From: Dokdonella sp041395345
GTDB lineage: Bacteria; Pseudomonadota; Gammaproteobacteria; Xanthomonadales; Rhodanobacteraceae
Length of the DNA: 64,000 nt
NCBI RefSeq assembly: GCF_041395345.1
Contig: NZ_JAWLAR010000004.1
Location: 62,001-126,000, forward strand
Direction: 5' to 3'
The position numbers and the translations under genes were made by a program. Below, piece after piece: positions 17,685-26,563 of the stretch. The notes beneath the pieces were generated by a model that was not told the DNA's origin, made no database searches, and was given only the letters and a program-made list of their open reading frames with translations. Each line of letters starts with the position of its first letter. Position 1 is the first letter of the stretch.

Positions 17685-18608
17685 CTAGTAGCGCGGCGTC
17701 GTCGGGTCGACGTCGGTCGCCCAGGCTTCGATGCCGCCCTCGATGTTGTGCACGACCCGGAATCCCTGCTCGCGAAAATGCTCGGCCGCTCGCCGACTGG
17801 AATTTCCGTGGTGACAGAGAAACGCCAGGGGCGTGTCCCTGGGCAACTGCATCAGACGCTCATGGCTGCTGGCATCGAGTACTTCGGCATCCGCAAACGG
17901 GGCCAGTTCGCGCTCAGCGGCGGGACGCACGTCGATAACGGTAATCTTGTTGTCATCCAGCAGACGCTTCAGGCTTTGTACGTCGAGTGCGTGGACTTTC
18001 GGCGGCGCTGCCGGCAGATCGATCGACAGCCCTTCGCCCTGCGCGGTTTCGGTCCAGCCAATATGAGCGCCCCTGGCGCGCTGCGCGCTGGCCGGGTCGA
18101 ACAGCACGTCGATGCCGTTGGCACTCACGCGAATCTCGCTGCCCTGGACCTCGCGAAGCTGGAACTGTGGCTGAAAGCGACCGTCGATGGCGAGAAACAG
18201 GCCCATGCCCTCGGCATCGCTGAGTGCCTGGCGGATCTGCGCGGCGGCCTCGTCGCTGATCGTTATTTGTGGTGGCGTGCGATCGGGCTCGGGGAGGCCA
18301 AGTAGCTTGTGCAGCTCTCCCGTGACGGCCATGCCCTGCACGATGTCGGCGCCGCCGATCAGCTCCCCGTCCACATAGAGCTGAGGGATCGTCGGCCAGT
18401 TTCCATATTCCTTGATGCCCTGGCGGATGCCCTCGTCGGCGAGCACGTCGACCGTCGTGTAGTCGTCCACGAGCCCGCTGAGAGCAGCGACCGTCGCCGC
18501 CGAGAACCCGCAACTGGGCGCATCGCGCGTGCCCTTCATGAACAGGACGACGCGGTTGCTGGCCAGCAACGACTCGATGCGCTGGCGGACGGGTGGCATG
18601 TCGGACAT
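17685..18608 (-). CDS. Monothiol glutaredoxin (Grx4 type) fused to an IscA-like and a rhodanese domain
   Basis: A 307-residue three-domain protein. Residues 5-110 are a CGFS monothiol glutaredoxin (C33; cis-proline region NWPTIPQLYVDGELIGG), a family that binds and delivers [2Fe-2S] clusters. Residues about 115-200 resemble an A-type carrier (IscA/HesB) fold (ITISDEAAAQIRQAL) but lack the cluster-binding cysteines. Residues about 205-307 are a rhodanese domain with active-site loop CHHGNSS and C265. The likely role is iron-sulfur cluster or sulfur trafficking. The start at 18608 immediately precedes the glutaredoxin helix. The gene is divergent from the OmpA-like gene. Confidence 0.88.
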   Translation of the reverse strand: MSDMPPVRQRIESLLASNRVVLFMKGTRDAPSCGFSAATVAALSGLVDDYTTVDVLADEGIRQGIKEYGNWPTIPQLYVDGELIGGADIVQGMAVTGELHKLLGLPEPDRTPPQITISDEAAAQIRQALSDAEGMGLFLAIDGRFQPQFQLREVQGSEIRVSANGIDVLFDPASAQRARGAHIGWTETAQGEGLSIDLPAAPPKVHALDVQSLKRLLDDNKITVIDVRPAAERELAPFADAEVLDASSHERLMQLPRDTPLAFLCHHGNSSRRAAEHFREQGFRVVHNIEGGIEAWATDVDPTTPRY

Positions 18609-18759
18609 GGGGTGTACCTCAAGGCAGGAATTCGAATGGGTGGCTTCGGTCGGTCGTGCAGACCCGGCCCATGGGCTGCACATGGGTGCGCAAGACCCGA
18701 TGTGCAAGGGTCCGAGCATGATCGCCGCGGAGCCTGCATGGCGGCGTAGCCTCCCCGGT

Positions 18760-18788
18760 TTGGCCGACCGTGAAAAATACTGGATAAT
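18760..18788 (+). promoter_or_regulatory. Promoter of the OmpA-like gene
   Basis: A sigma-70-like pair, TTGGCC (18760-18765) and GATAAT (18783-18788), separated by exactly 17 bp, lies about 40 bp before the ATG at 18828. Confidence 0.6.
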
Positions 18789-18827
18789 TCGCGGTTCAGG
18801 GGAACGACTACCGTCAGGGGAAACGAC

Positions 18828-20840
18828 ATGATCCGCCAACTGCCACTCTGCGTCGCCATTGCACTCGCTACGTCGGCGCATGCGCAGGCACCCACCGATC
18901 CATCCTCGGGCGATGTCACCATACCGGTCACCTACGTCGGATCCAACGCGCGCGTCTCGCTCGGCGTCGACAACGACGGCGATGTGCTGGGCGAAATTCT
19001 TGCGATCCTCGGCAAGACCGACGAATCCGCATGGCTGGCGGAACTCTGGCTCGGCCAGAGCAGTTCCGGCGGCATCCAGGTCAGCTACAACCGGCTGTTC
19101 GGTTCCCCCGACAGCGACAAGGCCAGCGTCTGGAAATTTTTCGTCGCCGGCGACCAGAACATGTACCGGGACAACAAGGCGACAATCGGCGTGGGCTGGG
19201 AGCGCGACGACCTGTTCTTCAGCGGCTACTACAGCCATGCAACCTCAGGCTCGCGCCTGGTCAACTCCTCCCTGGTCACCGATACGACCACCCTGACCGG
19301 GACCGATGCCAACGGTGCCTATACGCAATTGCAGACAATCGAGACCCTGACCGACTTCTTCGAGCACCCCTACGAGAACGGCATCGGTTTCCGCCTGGGC
19401 GCCTATTTTGACGAGCCGCTGCTGCGCGTGCGCGCCGGCTTCGACTACGAAAAGGGCGATTTCAGTTCCGACCAGTCGACCTTCTCGCTGGGCATGGACA
19501 AGCTGTTCCGGAACAGCCCGTTCAGCCTCTCCGTACAGGGCGAGTACCTGCGCAAGTCCGGCGATTTCGAGATTGACGAGTCCGACAGCCGCGGCTGGCT
19601 GCTGGTTCGATACGACTTTGGCCAGAACTATCGCGTTCGCGACCCGTTCCGCATGGTCGAAGTGCGCACGCCGGCGCCGGCTGCCGCACCCCCCTCCGAG
19701 CCACAGGTGATTCGCAACGAAGTGCGCCTTGATGGCGATGCATTCTTCGGCTTCGACCAGTCCGACCTGCGCCCCGACGCCATCGCCGCGCTGGACGAAC
19801 TGGTTGCCAAGCTGGCTTCGTTGTCGCGCGTCAGCCGTGTCAGTGTCATCGGACATACCGATTCGGTAGGCACTGAAGACTACAACCAGCGACTGTCCGA
19901 GCGCCGCGCAGCCAGTGCCAAGGCCTATCTGGTCAGCCGCGGCATTCCCGCCGACCAGATCGACACGCGCGGAGCCGGCGAACTCAATCCCGGTTTCCCC
20001 AATGACACGGCGGAAAACCGACAGAAGAACCGTCGCGTCGACGTCGACTTCCTGACCATCGAGGAAACCATTGTGCCGGCAGCGGCTCCGGAGCCTGCCC
20101 CGGACAAGGTCGAATGGGTCCGCGAGCCGGTCAAGGCCAATCCGGCCTGGATCGAACGCGCATTGCGCAACCCTGCCGAACACAAGCGCACCGTTGACGT
20201 CTACAAGTTCGAGGAAGAGTCCAGCACGACCACTCTCGGACCGCGCGAATACCTCAACGGCATGCCGGTGGCTGCCGATGACGCAGCCACTGTCGATTTC
20301 GATTCGGTCGACAACCTGATCAATGTGCTCGCCAATGACAGCGATCCGGAAGGTGACGCACTGATCATCAGCAGCGTCTCTACGCCCATGCATGGCAGTG
20401 CGCAGATCGTTGGCGGGCAGGTCAGCTATACACCGATGCCGGGCTATTCCGGACCTGACAGCTTCACTTACACGATCAGCGACGGCAACGGCGGAACCGC
20501 TACAGCCACGGTCAGTATCACCGTCAATACCGCAGCGGATTCCAACCAGCCTCCCGTTGCGGTCGACGACGATGGCGGAGCTCTCAAGGGTTACTCAACC
20601 GATATCGATGTACTGGCAAACGACAGCGATCCGGATGGTGATCCGCTGACGGTGGTCTCGGTGGACCATACCGGCCCGGGCATCGCCGACATCACGATCA
20701 ACCCGGACAACACGATTCACTACCAGTCCATCCACGGCTTCTCCGGAATCGATACCTTCACCTACACGATTTCAGACGGCCGCGGCGGCACCGCAACAGC
20801 CACGGTCGTGGTCGATGTCTACGAGATTGCCCACGAGTGA
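18828..20840 (+). CDS. OmpA-family outer membrane protein with two C-terminal cadherin/Ig-like repeats
   Basis: A 670-residue envelope protein. A signal peptide (1-20, ending SAHAQ) is followed by about 250 residues of alternating polar and aromatic strands, probably a beta-barrel. An OmpA_C peptidoglycan-binding domain occupies about 290-405 (FFGFDQSDLRPDA, VIGHTDSVGTEDYNQRLSE, NRQKNRRVDVDF). After a linker come two cadherin-like/Big_9 repeats (about 480-565 and 575-668), each with VLANDSDP and DSFTYTISDG or DTFTYTISDG. Such repeats usually serve adhesion or cell-surface display, so their place after a periplasmic domain is unusual. Start and promoter are clear. Confidence 0.85.
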   Translation: MIRQLPLCVAIALATSAHAQAPTDPSSGDVTIPVTYVGSNARVSLGVDNDGDVLGEILAILGKTDESAWLAELWLGQSSSGGIQVSYNRLFGSPDSDKASVWKFFVAGDQNMYRDNKATIGVGWERDDLFFSGYYSHATSGSRLVNSSLVTDTTTLTGTDANGAYTQLQTIETLTDFFEHPYENGIGFRLGAYFDEPLLRVRAGFDYEKGDFSSDQSTFSLGMDKLFRNSPFSLSVQGEYLRKSGDFEIDESDSRGWLLVRYDFGQNYRVRDPFRMVEVRTPAPAAAPPSEPQVIRNEVRLDGDAFFGFDQSDLRPDAIAALDELVAKLASLSRVSRVSVIGHTDSVGTEDYNQRLSERRAASAKAYLVSRGIPADQIDTRGAGELNPGFPNDTAENRQKNRRVDVDFLTIEETIVPAAAPEPAPDKVEWVREPVKANPAWIERALRNPAEHKRTVDVYKFEEESSTTTLGPREYLNGMPVAADDAATVDFDSVDNLINVLANDSDPEGDALIISSVSTPMHGSAQIVGGQVSYTPMPGYSGPDSFTYTISDGNGGTATATVSITVNTAADSNQPPVAVDDDGGALKGYSTDIDVLANDSDPDGDPLTVVSVDHTGPGIADITINPDNTIHYQSIHGFSGIDTFTYTISDGRGGTATATVVVDVYEIAHE

Positions 20841-20852
20841 CGTGGCGCGAAT

Positions 20853-20882
20853 CAGTCGCGGCTGTTTCAGCGGTCGCGACTG
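20853..20882. terminator. Hairpin between convergent genes
   Basis: CAGTCGCG (20853-20860) and CGCGACTG (20875-20882) are perfect complements, and the loop itself contains GCTG-TTT-CAGC. The structure lies just past the stop of the OmpA-like gene and overlaps the end of the GDSL gene. There is no T tract, so termination is only a possibility. Confidence 0.35.
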
Positions 20883-21517
20883 GCCAGCAAGCGCCTCGCA
20901 ACGGGCAGTATCAGTTCCACCCATAACGCATATTGCTCCGCCGACGGATGCAGGCCGTCTTCGGCAAGCATGCTGCGTGCGACACCACGTGAAATCCCGG
21001 TGATATCGATCCAATGCGCGCCACGCTCCACGGTCAGGTCGCGGGCGCAGCCATTGAACCGGTCGATTGCGGCACCGACCGCAGCGCTATCGACGCCTTT
21101 TTCCGCAGCGAAACGCGTCACGCCCCAATCGGGAATCGAGACGGTGATGACGCGTTCGGGCTGGCCGCCAGCCTGGCCGACGGCAAGATCGAGCAGACTC
21201 GAGAATTCGGCAGCGTAGTTGTCCAGGCTGCGTCCGCGGTACTGGTTGTTGACACCGATCAGCAGGCTGACCAGGTCGTACGGGGGGCGGAACGCGAAGT
21301 GCGCCGCTGCCTCCAGCAATTCATCGGTGGTCCAACCGGTGGTCGCCAACAGGTCGGCGTGATCGATGCTCCGATTCTCGGCCTGCAACGTCGAGATCAG
21401 CTGCGCCGGCCAGCGCCGATCTGCATCCACACCCTCGCCGATCGTGTATGAATCGCCGAGCGACAGCAGGGTCAAGCCGCCAGGATTCCGGATCACGCTC
21501 GTTCCATGCCCTGCCAT
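20867..21517 (-). CDS. SGNH/GDSL-family hydrolase
   Basis: A 216-residue esterase/lipase-type hydrolase. The block I serine is S23 in SLGDSYTIGEG, block III is LLIGVNNQYRG, and block V holds the Asp/His pair D187 and H190 in EDGLHPSAEQY. No signal peptide is seen, so it is probably cytosolic. Its ATG follows the aminotransferase stop without a spacer (TGA immediately followed by ATG), so translation is coupled. The substrate is unknown; short-chain esters or acylated sugars are possible. Confidence 0.87.
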   Translation of the reverse strand: MAGHGTSVIRNPGGLTLLSLGDSYTIGEGVDADRRWPAQLISTLQAENRSIDHADLLATTGWTTDELLEAAAHFAFRPPYDLVSLLIGVNNQYRGRSLDNYAAEFSSLLDLAVGQAGGQPERVITVSIPDWGVTRFAAEKGVDSAAVGAAIDRFNGCARDLTVERGAHWIDITGISRGVARSMLAEDGLHPSAEQYALWVELILPVARRLLASRDR

Positions 21518-22765
21518 TCAGGCCACGTGGCGCGCGCGTCCGGCGTCTTCGGCAACGCGCTGCAGGGCGCGCTCGATGCGCTCGAATACCTCCTCGATCA
21601 CGCCCGCCTCCGGCAGCAGCGTGATGCGGAAATGGTTGCGATAGTCGACGTTGAAACTGGAGCCCGGCACGATCAGCACGTCTTCGGTTTCAAGCAGATG
21701 CAGCGCAAAGTCTTCGTCGTCGAATTGCGGCAGCACGTCGGAATCGATACCGGGAAACGCATAGAGGGCCGCCTCGGGCGCGACCACTCGCATGAAATCG
21801 CTGCGCGCAACCGCATCGAGCACGGCCTGACGCGAGGCATGCAAGCGCCCGCCCGCACCGGTCAGTGCCCTGATCGTGTCGGGGCCCTGCATGGCCGGCT
21901 CGATCGCCCACTGCCCCGGCACGTTGCCACACAGGCGCAAAGCGGCGAGCAGATCGAAGGCATGCAGCATGTCGGCTACGCGGGCCTCGTTGCCTGAAAC
22001 CGTGAACCAGCCCACCCGGTAGCCGCAGGCGCGGTGTACCTTGCTGAGCCCACCGAAACTCAGGCACGGCAGATCGCCGGCGAGCGGCGCCAGCGGTTCG
22101 AATCGGGCCCCTTCGTAGAGAATGCCGTCGTAGATTTCGTCGGCCAGCAGGACAAGGCGATGCCGCTCGGCCAGATCGACGATGGCAGAAAGCAATTCGC
22201 GCGGATAGTTCGCGCCGGTCGGATTGTTCGGATTGATCAGCACGAGCGCGCGCGTCCGCGGCGTGATCAGTGCGGCCAGTTCATCAACATCAGGCAGATG
22301 TCCGCGCGCAGCGGGGCAGGAGTAATGCACGGCCTTGCCACCATTGAGGATGGTGGCCGCTGTCCAGAGCGGATAGTCGGGCGCCGGAATCAGCACTTCG
22401 TCACCCTGTTCGAGCAACGCGCGCAAGCTCAGGTCGATCAGCTCGCTGACGCCATTGCCGATGAACACGCGCTCGGCGCTGGCCGTCGACGATCCTCGCG
22501 CACGTTGCTGGGCTGCGATTGCTTCGCGGGCGAGCGGCAACCCCTGCTGCTGGCAATAGGCTTCGCTGTGCGGCAGCGATCGCGTGACCGCTTCGCGAAT
22601 GTGTTCCGGCGCTTGGAAACCGAATGCCCCGGGATTGCCGATGTTGAGGCGGACGATGTCGCGACCTTCGGCCTCCAGGTCGCGCGCCCGGTGGCTGAGG
22701 GTGCCGCGAATTTCGTAGCGAACTTCGGCAAGGCGGGAACTGGTTTTTACGGCTCGGTGCGGCAT
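21518..22765 (-). CDS. AlaA-like PLP-dependent aminotransferase
   Basis: A fold-type I (class I/II) aminotransferase of 415 residues, most like AlaA, the glutamate–pyruvate aminotransferase. The PLP lysine is K242 in SFGGLSKVHRACGYRVGW; VLINPNNPTGANYP and LADEIYDGILYE are diagnostic of the AlaA group. The gene comes first in a unit with the GDSL hydrolase. A weak -10-like TAGAAA lies just upstream on the reverse strand. The aminotransferase assignment is firm, the exact amino acid less so. Confidence 0.88.
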   Translation of the reverse strand: MPHRAVKTSSRLAEVRYEIRGTLSHRARDLEAEGRDIVRLNIGNPGAFGFQAPEHIREAVTRSLPHSEAYCQQQGLPLAREAIAAQQRARGSSTASAERVFIGNGVSELIDLSLRALLEQGDEVLIPAPDYPLWTAATILNGGKAVHYSCPAARGHLPDVDELAALITPRTRALVLINPNNPTGANYPRELLSAIVDLAERHRLVLLADEIYDGILYEGARFEPLAPLAGDLPCLSFGGLSKVHRACGYRVGWFTVSGNEARVADMLHAFDLLAALRLCGNVPGQWAIEPAMQGPDTIRALTGAGGRLHASRQAVLDAVARSDFMRVVAPEAALYAFPGIDSDVLPQFDDEDFALHLLETEDVLIVPGSSFNVDYRNHFRITLLPEAGVIEEVFERIERALQRVAEDAGRARHVA

Positions 22766-22949
22766 GCTCGGGCACTTTCTAGTCGATTCGGCATCTTAGC
22801 AACAACTCTTGCTGCATCGCACACAAGGATTTGTGCAACCAATCCCACAGTTTGCGCATCCAATACCTCCGCATGCACCGATCTCGTCGATCAGTACCTT
22901 CGGCAGGCGCAACTTCTCTGCCGCATCCGCACAATCGATCACCAAGACA

Positions 22950-22989
22950 TTGACAGTTCGAGTTTTGGTGTTATAGTTACCTACAACAC
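22950..22989 (+). promoter_or_regulatory. Strong promoter with overlapping palindromic operator candidate
   Basis: TTGACA (22950-22955) and TATAGT (22972-22977) are 16 bp apart and near consensus. An inverted repeat, GTGTTATAG (22968-22976) and CTACAACAC (22981-22989), matching at 8 of 9 positions with a 4-bp centre, covers the -10 and the expected start site. Size and position suit a TetR-type repressor site. No regulator gene is adjacent. Confidence 0.65.
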
Positions 22990-23008
22990 TACCCAAACAG
23001 CACAGACC

Positions 23009-24130
23009 ATGAACCGCCAAATCCCCACGATTCTCATTGCCATCGCGCTGAGCGCCGCCCTCGCAGGCTGCTCTGGCAGCGCGGCAACCGACTCGGTCGC
23101 GGACACCAAGACCGAGGCCAAGGTCGAGGCTGCGCAGCCGGTCGAAACGGCCCGTGTCGAGCAGGGCGAGCTGATCGCACGTTATTCCGCGACCGCTACC
23201 TTGCAGGCCGAACACGAAGCCAAGCTGATCAGCGAAGTGCCGGGCACCGTACTTGAGCTGCTGGTCGAGGAGGGCGACAACGTCAGGAAGGGCCAGTTGC
23301 TCGCCCGCGTGGATGCCGCGCACAGCCGCCTGCAGTTGCGCGAGGCCGAAGCCGACCTGCAACGCCGCAAGAACGATGTCGACCGCGGCGAGAAACTGCT
23401 CGGCCGCCAGTTGATTGCCGCTACCCTTCAGGACCAGGCTGAATCCGACTATGCCGTGCGCAAGGCCGATGTCGACCTCGCCAGGGTTGTCGTCAACAAG
23501 GCGGAAATCCGCGCTCCGTTCGATGGCGTCATTACGCGCCGCTGGATCAAGCAGGGACAACTGCTGGAAGCCAACGATGCAGTCTTCGACATGGCCAACT
23601 TCAATGATTTGCGCGCCGAACTGCGCGTCCCCGAACGCGATGCGGTCGCTCTGGCTGCTGGCCAGCCGGTCAACTTCACCGTCGACGCCCTGGCCAATCG
23701 CGAGTTCGAAGCAAAGGTCGAACGCGTGGCGCCCGTGGTCGACAGCGACAGCGGCACGGTCAAGGTCACTGTGCAAGTCGACAATCGCGACAGGACTCTG
23801 CGTCCTGGCCTGTTCACGCGAATGGACATTTCATTCCTGCACGTCGCCAACGCCGTACTGATGCCGAAGGCCGCCGTGCTGGGCAGCCGCGATGCCACCA
23901 TCGCCTATGTCATCGAAGATGGAAAGGCCGTGCGCACGCCAATCCGGCTCGGTCACGAAAACGGATCCAGCATCCAGGTGCTCGAAGGAATCGACGCAGG
24001 AGCGGAAGTCGTCGTCACGGGCCACGCGGCACTGAGCGACGGCGCCCTGGTCGAGGTCCTGGGCTCGGATCCAAGCGCGACGATCGTGCATGCTCGTGCG
24101 GTCGCGCTCGCCGGCAGCAGTGAGTCCTGA
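23009..24130 (+). CDS. RND-type efflux periplasmic adaptor (membrane fusion protein), orphan
   Basis: A 373-residue HlyD/MdtA-family adaptor that would link an inner-membrane pump to an outer-membrane channel. The signal peptide ends in a lipobox, ALAGC (Cys near 20). The lipoyl half-motifs (LISEVPGTVLELLVEEGDNVRKGQLLARVD and APFDGVITRRWIKQGQLL, each read in part) flank an alpha-helical hairpin. Beta-barrel and membrane-proximal domains follow (FEAKVERVAPVVDSDSGTV; VLMPKAAVLGS). The next gene is rsgA, so the partner RND pump is not encoded here. It has its own strong, apparently repressible promoter. Confidence 0.9.
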   Translation: MNRQIPTILIAIALSAALAGCSGSAATDSVADTKTEAKVEAAQPVETARVEQGELIARYSATATLQAEHEAKLISEVPGTVLELLVEEGDNVRKGQLLARVDAAHSRLQLREAEADLQRRKNDVDRGEKLLGRQLIAATLQDQAESDYAVRKADVDLARVVVNKAEIRAPFDGVITRRWIKQGQLLEANDAVFDMANFNDLRAELRVPERDAVALAAGQPVNFTVDALANREFEAKVERVAPVVDSDSGTVKVTVQVDNRDRTLRPGLFTRMDISFLHVANAVLMPKAAVLGSRDATIAYVIEDGKAVRTPIRLGHENGSSIQVLEGIDAGAEVVVTGHAALSDGALVEVLGSDPSATIVHARAVALAGSSES

Positions 24131-24215
24131 TCGGCGAACTGCATTGCTGGCGTCGCCGATCGCATTGCGAGATTCATCGCATTCGCTTTCCTGCAACCTC
24201 GTGAGAGGTTCGGGC

Positions 24216-24221
24216 TAGAAT
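24216..24221 (+). promoter_or_regulatory. Candidate -10 (TAGAAT) 6 nt before the rsgA start
   Basis: GGGCTAGAAT ends at 24221 and the ATG begins at 24228. The expected transcription start coincides with the start codon and no ribosome-binding site fits between, so a leaderless message is predicted. The 14-nt AGGTTCGGGCTAGA is repeated exactly before the VPS10-type gene. Confidence 0.5.
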
Positions 24222-24227
24222 CCGGCG

Positions 24228-25304
24228 ATGGCCGATTCCCCAGAAACCCTGCTTTCCCGAATCGGCTGGCGCGGCACGATACCTGCCGCGCCAGCCGATC
24301 ATCCCGAATACCGCATTGCACGCGTCATCGCCCAGCACCGCGCCGGTTACGAATTGCATGATGGCGTGCATGCCTTCAATGCGCAGCCCGCACCACGTTT
24401 CCTGAAGCCAGGCATCGATCCGACCGAGCGCCCTGCCGTCGGAGACTTTGTCCTGGTCGGCAACCACAAGCCACCGAACATCGAACAGATTCTTCCCCGT
24501 CGCAGTACCCTGGCCCGCGCCGCTGCCGGTGAACGCCACTTGCGTCAGCTGATCGCTACCAACATCGATACGGTGATGGTCGTCAGTGGCCTGGACGGTG
24601 ATTTCAATCCGTCGCGCATTGATCGCTACCTCATGCTGGTCGAAGGCAGCGGTGCCGAGGCCGTCGTGGTACTGACCAAGGCCGACACGACCGAAGACAC
24701 CGAAGCGGCCGTGGAAGAAATGCGCAAGCGCGTACCGAAAGGCAACGAGATCATCGCGGTCAATGCCAAATCGGCCGACAGCGTTGCCCGGTTGCTGAAG
24801 TATTTCGGACCGGGCACATCGACGGTACTGGTTGGCTCCTCGGGAGTCGGCAAGTCGACGCTGACCAATACCCTGCTTGGCGAGTCGCGCCAGGCGACCA
24901 ATACCGTTCGCGAAACCGACAGTCGTGGCCGCCACACGACGACCTACCGCGCACTGATCCAGCTGCCCAGCGGCGGCTGCCTGATCGATACGCCCGGCAT
25001 GCGTGAGATCAAGCTGACCGGCGAGGAATCGCTCGATGGCAACCAGTTTGGCGACATCGAGGATCTGGCCCAGGATTGCCGCTTCGGCGATTGCAGCCAT
25101 CTGAGCGAACCCGGCTGCGCCGTGCGTGCTGCGCTGGAAGACGGCCGGCTCGACAACGCGCGCTGGCACAACTACCTCAAACTGCGCGACGAACTCGCCG
25201 CTGCCACGGACAGTCTTGAAGCGCAACTGCGGCGAAAGAGCGAAGCCCGCGTCCTGACCAAGGCCCTGGGTCGCCGGCTCGACGAGAAATACGGTCGACA
25301 CTGA
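24228..25304 (+). CDS. rsgA: Ribosome small-subunit maturation GTPase RsgA
   Basis: A circularly permuted GTPase of 358 residues that checks late 30S subunit assembly. In order it has an OB fold, G4 TKAD (150-153), the P-loop GSSGVGKS (203-210), G3 DTPG (254-257) and a C-terminal zinc finger with C284, C289, H291 and C297. The permuted order G4-G1-G3 is diagnostic. The start codon sits directly after the -10-like element; there is no upstream in-frame alternative with a ribosome site. Confidence 0.95.
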   Translation: MADSPETLLSRIGWRGTIPAAPADHPEYRIARVIAQHRAGYELHDGVHAFNAQPAPRFLKPGIDPTERPAVGDFVLVGNHKPPNIEQILPRRSTLARAAAGERHLRQLIATNIDTVMVVSGLDGDFNPSRIDRYLMLVEGSGAEAVVVLTKADTTEDTEAAVEEMRKRVPKGNEIIAVNAKSADSVARLLKYFGPGTSTVLVGSSGVGKSTLTNTLLGESRQATNTVRETDSRGRHTTTYRALIQLPSGGCLIDTPGMREIKLTGEESLDGNQFGDIEDLAQDCRFGDCSHLSEPGCAVRAALEDGRLDNARWHNYLKLRDELAAATDSLEAQLRRKSEARVLTKALGRRLDEKYGRH

Positions 25305-25408
25305 TTGGCGTGAACGACCCGCGAGGGCGCTGCCAATCTGGAAATTCGATGCCAGCGTGGGACGCTGATCCGCTGGCTGGCGGCTGAAGACATCCGGTAG
25401 TCGGCTTC

Positions 25409-26305
25409 CTACTGCACGCCCTCGCGCGCCGCCAGGGCGAGCTTGATCAACAGGTCGCGCTCCGCCTCGCCGGGTTCCTTGCCGGGTATCCAGCTGAATT
25501 CGAAATGCCGACTGCCTTGCAGGTAACGCACCGTGGCTCGCGGATTTCCTTCGCTACAGGCATGGCTGATGCTGCCGTGTGCACCGAGCGCAGGCAGCGG
25601 TTCGGACCTGCAGCCACCGCTGCTTGCCATCGTCTGCGCAAGCCCGGGACTGACGTCTTCGACGATGGCCAGCATCAGCACGCGCTTGCCGGCGTTGGCA
25701 ATGCAGCTGTTCGAACCATAGACCTGCTGCGAAAACGTGGCCCCCTCGAACAGTCGCTTCAGGACCGACTGGTTGAAATACTCGCAGCGCGTCGCCGCCT
25801 GCATGGCGCCCTCATCGGCTGACAATTCAAATGCATTGCGGGCGAGCGCAAGATACGCATCGCGAGCAGCCGTGGAGACCTCGCCGGGAACCGTGAGCGA
25901 CCCCATCACCACAACGCGTCCTTCGTGCCCGACCAGAAACAGCGAATTCCGCGCGCCGCCTGCGGAATCCTCCTTCGGTCGATAAGCGAAGCCCTTGCTG
26001 CCCAGGCCCTCCATCTCCTCGATCACGTGACTTGAACCCAGATTGGTGCGCATGCTGACGACAAAGTCCTGCGCCTGCCCGGCGGAATCCTTGACCATCT
26101 GGTTGAACGACAGCACAGCGGGACCGCCTTCCGAGCGACCCAGAAACTGGCAGGAACCTACCTGCCCGCCGCTCATTGTCTGCCATGGACTATAGGCGGG
26201 CAGTGCCTTGGCCACCTGCGCTGCGGGAAGCCAGGCGCATGCGTCGGCGGCCAGCGCGTTCAGGGGCAACAGGAAAACAAGGATCGCCAGCCATTGAGTC
26301 TTCAT
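25409..26305 (-). CDS. Secreted protein with an internal duplication, unknown function
   Basis: A 298-residue exported protein with signal peptide (WLAILVFLLPLNALA). It seems to consist of two copies of one domain. The first begins CAWLPAAQVAKALPA and continues to VGSCQFLGRSEG; the second begins CEYFNQSVLKRLFEG and continues to YGSNSCIANAGKR. In each, a cysteine that opens a helix is followed about 30 residues later by a cysteine in a strand. The copies are about 150 residues apart and strongly diverged. I do not recognise a family; a lipoprotein-like sensor or binding domain would fit, but that is a guess. Confidence 0.7.
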   Translation of the reverse strand: MKTQWLAILVFLLPLNALAADACAWLPAAQVAKALPAYSPWQTMSGGQVGSCQFLGRSEGGPAVLSFNQMVKDSAGQAQDFVVSMRTNLGSSHVIEEMEGLGSKGFAYRPKEDSAGGARNSLFLVGHEGRVVVMGSLTVPGEVSTAARDAYLALARNAFELSADEGAMQAATRCEYFNQSVLKRLFEGATFSQQVYGSNSCIANAGKRVLMLAIVEDVSPGLAQTMASSGGCRSEPLPALGAHGSISHACSEGNPRATVRYLQGSRHFEFSWIPGKEPGEAERDLLIKLALAAREGVQ

Positions 26306-26529
26306 TGAGTCGGCCTCCCCGGTTGCGAGCGGTCATTTTGCACGCCTGCATTGGGGGACGCCAATGGAGCAGCACTGACGATGCGGTGCTGCATCGATCC
26401 GGATCTTCTTGAACAGGGTGAAGCGTGAAGCATGCGCTCCAGCGCGGGCGTCCGGGTTCCGAAGCGCGGCGCGGATGTCCAACAGATGTGCTTGGCAGAT
26501 CCTGTTGCAACCACACGCAAGGTTCGGGC

Positions 26530-26535
26530 TAGACT
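26530..26535 (+). promoter_or_regulatory. Candidate -10 (TAGACT) before the VPS10/BNR gene
   Basis: TAGACT in the context GGTTCGGGCTAGACT lies 28 bp before the start codon. A TTGCAA at 26505-26510 could be the -35, with a long 19-bp spacer. Confidence 0.45.
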
Positions 26536-26563
26536 CGACACGTTCAATCACGGGGAATTCCAG

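Noticed and set aside
24205..24222. GGTTCGGGCTAGAATCC resembles a tRNA T-arm
   Set aside because: The complementary stem and the rest of a cloverleaf are missing; the element fits a -10 region before rsgA better.
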